A stretch of DNA of 64,000 bases from Levilactobacillus acidifarinae DSM 19394 = JCM 15949 (GTDB lineage: Bacteria; Bacillota; Bacilli; Lactobacillales; Lactobacillaceae): contig NZ_AZDV01000023.1 in assembly GCF_001434835.1 (NCBI RefSeq), positions 87,846 through 151,845 on the forward strand, written 5' to 3'. The translations under genes were made by a program, and so were the position numbers. Positions 59,633 through 64,000 of this stretch are shown here, in pieces. The notes under the pieces are model-generated. The model searched no databases. It was given only the letters and a program-made list of their open reading frames with translations, and was not told the DNA's origin. Within the stretch, counting starts at the first letter, position 1. Each line of letters starts with the position of its first letter.

Positions 59633-60253
59633 ATGAAACTAGCAATTATTGGCGCCAGTGGGAAAACCGGGCGCGCCGTCTTACACTTAGCCTTAGAACG
59701 CGGTCTAACCGTCACCGTCATTGCCCACCGACTTCCCCGGGTACCAGCGGGAGTGGGGACCATTCAGAAGGCTGTTTTTGACCTCACCACGGCGGATCTA
59801 CAGGATTTTGATGCGATTCTGTGTGCCTACACGTCAGCACGGAAGGCCAACTATCCCCGGGTCAGCCAACACCTGACGACTATCTTGGCCGATACGGGCG
59901 TCCGGTTGGTCATGGTGGGGGCAGGGTCCACGCTTTACACCAATGACCATCGGACCAAGACCGTGGCGGAAACGCTGCCGCGGTTGACCCGCAACACCAG
60001 TCGACAACACTTGGCTGCTCGCGAGATCCTGCAGGCCAGCACAGCGCATTTGAATTGGACGTATATGGCTCCCCCGATGGCTTACTTACCAACGACGCCG
60101 ACCACGGGACGGTATCAAGTTGGTCGTGACGTGTTACTCTATGATCGGGCGGGGGATGCGGCCATCAGCTATCCCGACTTCGCGTTGGCCTTAGTGGATG
60201 AACTGCAGCACCCCCAAAACGAGTGTGCGTTGATGACCGTGGCTTGGCCGTAA
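59633..60253 (+). CDS. NAD(P)-binding Rossmann protein (NmrA/SDR-like)
   Basis: 206 residues. N-terminal MKLAIIGASGKTGRAVLHLA is the GxxGxxG nucleotide motif of atypical SDRs; the rest (AIGDAILCAYTSARK, NWTYMAPPMAYLP) matches NmrA/epimerase-like oxidoreductases. Substrate unknown; such proteins sense or reduce NAD(P)-linked metabolites. AAGGAGG ribosome site. Alone between terminators. Confidence 0.82.
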   Translation: MKLAIIGASGKTGRAVLHLALERGLTVTVIAHRLPRVPAGVGTIQKAVFDLTTADLQDFDAILCAYTSARKANYPRVSQHLTTILADTGVRLVMVGAGSTLYTNDHRTKTVAETLPRLTRNTSRQHLAAREILQASTAHLNWTYMAPPMAYLPTTPTTGRYQVGRDVLLYDRAGDAAISYPDFALALVDELQHPQNECALMTVAWP

Positions 60254-60267
60254 AAGAAAATTGTGTT

Positions 60268-60316
60268 TAAAAATCCCACTGGGATTGGGGTTAATCCAAT
60301 TCCGGTGGGATTTTTG
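60268..60316. terminator. Bidirectional terminator
   Basis: AAATCCCACTGGGATT 60270-60285 with AATTCCGGTGGGATTT 60298-60313; flanking A and T runs on both sides. Confidence 0.85.
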
Positions 60317-60332
60317 TGCTCTTAGATTGAAG

Positions 60333-61205
60333 TTAGTGAGTGCGATTTTGGGGGCCGGTGACAAAAACGGCAACGCAACCGAACCCGGTGTGACAGGCGA
60401 TGGTCGGACCAATGGGCCCAATTTGCAAGTTGGCGTGGGGCACTTTGGCGAGGACGGCATCGTGAATTTGTTGGGCGGCGGGCCAATCGCCGCTGGTGGC
60501 AATCAGCACGGGTTGCTGGGGCGCTTGCTGTAAGGCCGTGAGGATCTTGGTCGTTAAAGCGGCCAGGGCGTGATGGCGGGTACGAATCTTATCGACGACG
60601 CGGAGTTTCCCGTGGGAATCAACATCGAGTAATGGTTTGATTTGAAAGAGGGTACCTACCGTGGCGCTGGCACGGGAGATCCGGCCCCCGTGGTAGAGAA
60701 AGTTTAAATTATCCACGGTAAACCACTGTTGGACCCGTAAGCGGTTAGCCGTCAACCAAGCCACCGTCGTTTCTAAGTCGTTGCCGGCGGCGCGTAACCG
60801 GCTGGCTTCTAAAAGTAACCGGCCTTCCCCCGCGCAGGCCGCTAGCGTGTCGACTACTTGAATCTTAGCGGTAGGGTAATCTTCGAGTAATAGGTCGCGA
60901 GCCAATTCGGCGTTGTGAAACGAGCTACTGAGGCCACTGGATAGGCCCATAAAGAGAATGGGGGTCCCGGCTTGAACGTAGGGTTTAAAAAATTCGGCGT
61001 ATTCCCCAACGTTGATGGCGGCAGTGGTGGGTTGAACGCCCTGTTTAAGTTGGGCGTAAAAGTCTTCCAGCTGTTGGTTATCATCTAGATCACTAGCGAT
61101 GGTTTGCCCGTTGATCGTAAAATGAAACGGAATAACCGCGACGTGGTGTGCTTTTAAGGTTGCGGCCGAGAGACCACATTCGGAATCGGTCAGAAGTTGA
61201 AACAT
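60333..61205 (-). CDS. DegV family fatty-acid-binding protein
   Basis: 290 residues. DegV pattern: LLTDSECGLSAATLKAHHVA, VQPTTAAINVGEYAEFFKPY, LFMGLSSGLSSSFHNAELA, and the palmitate-binding C-terminal half. In Firmicutes DegV proteins present fatty acids to FakA kinase for phospholipid synthesis. No FakA gene adjacent. Own terminator (60268). Confidence 0.9.
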   Translation of the reverse strand: MFQLLTDSECGLSAATLKAHHVAVIPFHFTINGQTIASDLDDNQQLEDFYAQLKQGVQPTTAAINVGEYAEFFKPYVQAGTPILFMGLSSGLSSSFHNAELARDLLLEDYPTAKIQVVDTLAACAGEGRLLLEASRLRAAGNDLETTVAWLTANRLRVQQWFTVDNLNFLYHGGRISRASATVGTLFQIKPLLDVDSHGKLRVVDKIRTRHHALAALTTKILTALQQAPQQPVLIATSGDWPAAQQIHDAVLAKVPHANLQIGPIGPTIACHTGFGCVAVFVTGPQNRTH

Positions 61206-61395
61206 CGTGGATCACTTCCAGTCTTTAGGATACCCTTAATTATATCGGTTTAGCACTTAACCGTAAACGGGTCAGGTCGGGAAGTAGTCATTTATACCAA
61301 GCACTAGAGAAACTAAGTCACCAAACCGGGAGGTCATCGCAGGAGGTCGTTAAGGAGCGCTTGTTAAGCGCCTTCTGTTCACTTTCCTTTTACGA

Positions 61396-62043
61396 CTATT
61401 TAAACAGGTGAAACGGTTCCTTGGTCAGGCCACGGTCGAGGGCCACGTATAAATAGCGGGCTGCCACCGACGAATAGGGCCGCCATTTCTGACACTTTTT
61501 TTGAACCGTACGGGCCGTGTAATCGGTGGTTTTGTAGACCCACCCGTACCCTTGCAAGAAGGCCACGTCTTCGTAAGGCAAGATGTTGGGACGATCGAGG
61601 GCGAAGATGAGATACATCTTCGCCGACCAGTTGCCAATTCCTTTAATGGCGGTTAAATCCTGAATTATGGCGGTGTCCGACATGGTCGCGTAGCGGTCAA
61701 AGTCAATGGTTTGACTGGTGACGGCCGTTGTAAGGTTACGGATGTAGGTGACCTTGGAGCGAGACACCCCAATACTACGGATGGTGGCGTCGCTGAGTTG
61801 ATCGATGGCTTCGGCGGTGATTTCTCCCTGACAGTGGGTCAATAAGCGCTGGGTGAGAACGGCCGCCACTTTATTAGATAACATCTGACCAATGATCTGA
61901 CTGACTAAAAAGCCGTAGCCGTTAGCGGCTATCCGGTATTCTAAGGGACCCACCATCTGAATAGCTTTACCCAGGTGCTTATCTTTGGATTGTAAGTATT
62001 GAACGGCCGGTGATTGGTCGTCGAGGCGTTTTAACTCGCTCAT
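61396..62043 (-). CDS. DNA-3-methyladenine glycosylase (AlkA-like, HhH-GPD)
   Basis: 215 residues from ATG 62043 (AGGAG 9 bases upstream). HhH-GPD region IKGIGNWSAKMYLIFALDRP (about 133-152) with catalytic Asp159 in LPYEDVAF. Removes alkylated purines from DNA for base excision repair. Lacks the long N-terminal domain of E. coli AlkA; similar in size to the short Gram-positive form. Ends FHLFK. Confidence 0.88.
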   Translation of the reverse strand: MSELKRLDDQSPAVQYLQSKDKHLGKAIQMVGPLEYRIAANGYGFLVSQIIGQMLSNKVAAVLTQRLLTHCQGEITAEAIDQLSDATIRSIGVSRSKVTYIRNLTTAVTSQTIDFDRYATMSDTAIIQDLTAIKGIGNWSAKMYLIFALDRPNILPYEDVAFLQGYGWVYKTTDYTARTVQKKCQKWRPYSSVAARYLYVALDRGLTKEPFHLFK

Positions 62044-62470
62044 GCACGTCACTCCTAACTTGCCAACAGTATACGCCAATCCACTCGGCCAGGTCTTGAG
62101 AACGATTAATTAAACGTCGAATCATCAGTGTAAACGATGATTTAATCCGCAATTGATGAGGTGTAATTAATTGATAAATCAAAGAAAAATCGGTGATTTA
62201 AACGACTATCAACCAGAAATCAAGCCGAACGCAAATATAATTTGGGGGTGCGGCAGTCCTTGCGTGATTTAAATCACCGGCTAAGCAATGTGATAAATTA
62301 GGGCTTGTTGAAACAATTCACGAAATGCCGTTGCCCGCAAATCAGTGGGTGGGTTAGCAGTGTTACGGCAAACGTTGTTGATTTAACTAAACAGACGGGA
62401 AGTTAAACCTCTTACATATATTCATGCTACGTTGTGGGTGTTAGGAGAGAGTGATTGGAGGAATTACATC
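62044..62470. other. Long upstream region of the last LPXTG gene with palindromes
   Basis: About 430 bases. GTGATTTAAATCAC at 62264-62277 is a perfect 14-bp palindrome; a half-matching GGTGATTTAAACG lies at 62192-62204 and GATGATTTAATC near 62137. Repeats of GATTTAA suggest a regulator binding region. No gene. Confidence 0.5.
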
Positions 62471-63925
62471 ATGCGGAAATTTTTAAAAATCTCTTTGCTA
62501 ATGATGGTTGGGCTCGCAACCTTCTTCTTTATGGGTCCACCTGTTATCGGTCAAGCTAAGGAAGTGCCATCCACCGGTCTGGATGCCGCTAGTGCGACAA
62601 TTAAAAATAGTCGGGGGAAAATTATGTCCCACACGGCTGAATTGCCGGAAGATCAATCTTACGTTGTAAGTTATAAGTGGCGAATGCCATCATACACGGA
62701 AGTTAATCAGGGCGATACGATGACGGTTTACATGCCGGCTAACGTTAAGGCAACGCGAACTGAAACCGTTCCGTTGGTTAACTTATCGGGTGGAACTAAG
62801 CCCTTTGCGATGTTTAGCATTACTGCTGGTTCACAAACCGGGGTTATTACCCTAAATAAGATTGCGACGAATTCATTCTATCGTCGGGGGTATTTAAACA
62901 TTGATGTTAGTGGAACAACATCAACCGATAATCCCGAAGAACCTGGGGACGAGAACCAAAACGATGAAAATCCAGGCACTGAAACGCCGGGGACTGAAGA
63001 ACCTGGTACCGAAACGCCAGGTACTGAAAATCCAGGTACTGAAACGCCAGGGACTGAAGAACCTGGTACCGAAACGCCAGGTACTGAAAATCCAGGCACT
63101 GAAACGCCGGGGACTGAAGAACCTGGTACCGAAACGCCGGGTACTGAAAATCCAGGCACTGAAACGCCGGGTACTGAAAATCCAGGCACTGAAACGCCGG
63201 GGACTGAAGAACCTGGTACCGAAACGCCAGGTACTGAAGAACCTGGTACCGAAACGCCAGGTACTGAAGCTCCAGGCACCGAAACGCCGGGTACTGAAAA
63301 TCCAGGTACCGAAACGCCTGGTGAATTAATTCCTGGTGGCGGCAACGGTGGCGGTGGCGTTATCGTAACGCCTGAACAACCTGGGACTACGACACCTGGT
63401 ACGACGACTCCGGGGACTGAACAACCTGGAACCACGACACCTGGCACGACGACTCCTGGTACGGAACAACCAGGTACGACAACACCTGGTGAGACGGTTA
63501 CTGGTGGCAATGGCAATACGCCAAGTGAACCAGGAACCACGGCACCTGGTGAAACGGTTACTGGTGGCAATGGCAATACGCCAAGTGAACCAGGAACTAT
63601 GACACCAGGTACGACAGCACCATCTACATCAACGCCAAGTACTACGGCACCGAACACCGGCGCAACGGCTGGTCAAGGTGACACTGTTCCTGGCACGACG
63701 GAAAACGGGACGATGCCAAACCACAACACAACTGCTGGCACAACCACGACGAATGGCACCGCTGGTGATAGTGCGACGCATCAACCGCAATACGATGCTT
63801 CTGGCAAGCACGTAACGGCCGCAGCGTTACCTCAAACCGGTGAACAACACTCACCAGTTGCGGCAATCGTGGGCTTGATTTCCTTGCTGAGCTTGGGCTT
63901 CGTAACGTTGTACCGAAAGTTCTAA
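62471..63925 (+). CDS. Proline-rich LPXTG surface protein
   Basis: 484 residues from ATG 62471 (TTGGAGG upstream); the ATG at 62432 in frame lacks a site. Signal peptide to about residue 30 (GQA-K). One N-terminal adhesin-type beta domain (VVSYKWRMPSYTEV..., TVYMPANVKATRTETVPLVN), then a PGTETPGTE(E/N)-type stalk, a Gly-rich linker, a second PGTTTPGTEQ stalk, and sorting signal LPQTGE with hydrophobic and charged tail. Lacks the Cna-B domain of its relative at 50429. Preceded by palindromic sites. Confidence 0.9.
   Translation: MRKFLKISLLMMVGLATFFFMGPPVIGQAKEVPSTGLDAASATIKNSRGKIMSHTAELPEDQSYVVSYKWRMPSYTEVNQGDTMTVYMPANVKATRTETVPLVNLSGGTKPFAMFSITAGSQTGVITLNKIATNSFYRRGYLNIDVSGTTSTDNPEEPGDENQNDENPGTETPGTEEPGTETPGTENPGTETPGTEEPGTETPGTENPGTETPGTEEPGTETPGTENPGTETPGTENPGTETPGTEEPGTETPGTEEPGTETPGTEAPGTETPGTENPGTETPGELIPGGGNGGGGVIVTPEQPGTTTPGTTTPGTEQPGTTTPGTTTPGTEQPGTTTPGETVTGGNGNTPSEPGTTAPGETVTGGNGNTPSEPGTMTPGTTAPSTSTPSTTAPNTGATAGQGDTVPGTTENGTMPNHNTTAGTTTTNGTAGDSATHQPQYDASGKHVTAAALPQTGEQHSPVAAIVGLISLLSLGFVTLYRKF
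62959..63320 (+). repeat. 30-bp tandem repeats encoding PGTETPGTEN/E units
   Basis: PGTETPGTEE/N units recur every 30 bases from 62959 to about 63320. The antisense strand stays open by repeat composition only. Confidence 0.85.
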
Positions 63926-64000
63926 GACTAATTAATGTTAAATGAAGAGTTTGGGACATAAGTCCCTAAATTCCAGTAATTAAAAATTGGTCCTAGAAAT

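Noticed and set aside
62878..63657. Long minus-strand open frame across the PGTETP repeats
   Set aside because: Composed only of antisense repeat codons, no ribosome site; the plus-strand sorting signal and signal peptide show the real gene.
1..64000. tRNA or rRNA genes
   Set aside because: I looked for cloverleaf or rRNA signatures near the integrases and gene gaps and saw none; a tRNAscan-type run would settle it.

Overview
The window looks like the chromosome of a heterofermentative lactobacillus (Lactobacillaceae, plausibly a Levilactobacillus brevis-like species). Supporting signs are sortase substrates ending in LPQTN/LPQTG, a KxYKxGKxW-type signal with MucBP repeats, Apf/LysM-type wall hydrolases, DUF4811 next to a DHA2 MFS pump, and three-gene pntAA-pntAB-pntB. 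This genus guess rests on family knowledge, not on a database search.

Left third (1-22.3 kb) is a mosaic, AT-richer accessory region. Its skeleton is a repeated module: the 3' end of a phosphoglycerate mutase gene (gpmA-like), its terminator, a ~120-nt conserved leader that folds into a branched RNA, and three small genes called here ORF A, ORF B and ORF C (C is DUF3781-like). The module is seen fully at 15.7-17.1 kb and 20.9-22.2 kb; only its last two genes are visible at 1-486. Between modules lie two cargo blocks. Cargo 1 (0.5-15.7 kb) holds a replication module (family A DNA polymerase lacking an exonuclease domain, a small protein, a P4/D5-type helicase-primase, a HTH/excisionase), two paralogous tyrosine integrases around a DUF1643 gene, a Mor-like regulator, a zinc-ribbon membrane protein, a frameshifted gene, several orphans, and a protein with two HEPN-like repeats. 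Cargo 2 (17.3-20.9 kb) holds a two-gene HTH/unknown pair and a MacB-type ABC transporter controlled by a divergent TetR regulator with four CTAACN3GTTAG sites. I infer serial insertion at the gpmA 3' end with accretion of displaced gpmA tails.

Middle part: 22.3-31.4 kb has small regulators (HxlR, PadR/DUF2812), a MazG-like protein, a Fic-fold protein without the catalytic His, secreted proteins and a large LPXTG MucBP adhesin. 31.5-35.8 kb is a purine salvage locus: NCS2 permease plus amidohydrolase adenine deaminase, and a divergent adenosine-deaminase-superfamily protein of the adenine-deaminase type. 36.1-45.0 kb is a glycoside locus: GPH/MFS transporter, DUF2264 protein, GH2 beta-glucuronidase, LacI regulator and a GH59-like enzyme, probably tied together by TTTASTAAA operator sites and a cre site.

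Right part: DHA2 efflux pump, APC amino acid permease, two wall-lytic secreted proteins, a proline-rich LPXTG protein with a Cna-B-like domain, the proton-translocating transhydrogenase operon pntAA-AB-B, a DUF4811/DHA2 pump pair with divergent TetR, an NAD(P)-binding protein, DegV, an AlkA-like glycosylase, and a second proline-rich LPXTG protein whose N-terminal domain matches the first.

The observation I rate highest is the conserved RNA leader in the gpmA-linked module: the two visible copies differ by two compensatory base-pair changes in one helix, direct sequence evidence for a selected RNA structure. No tRNA, rRNA, IS element or CRISPR array was seen.
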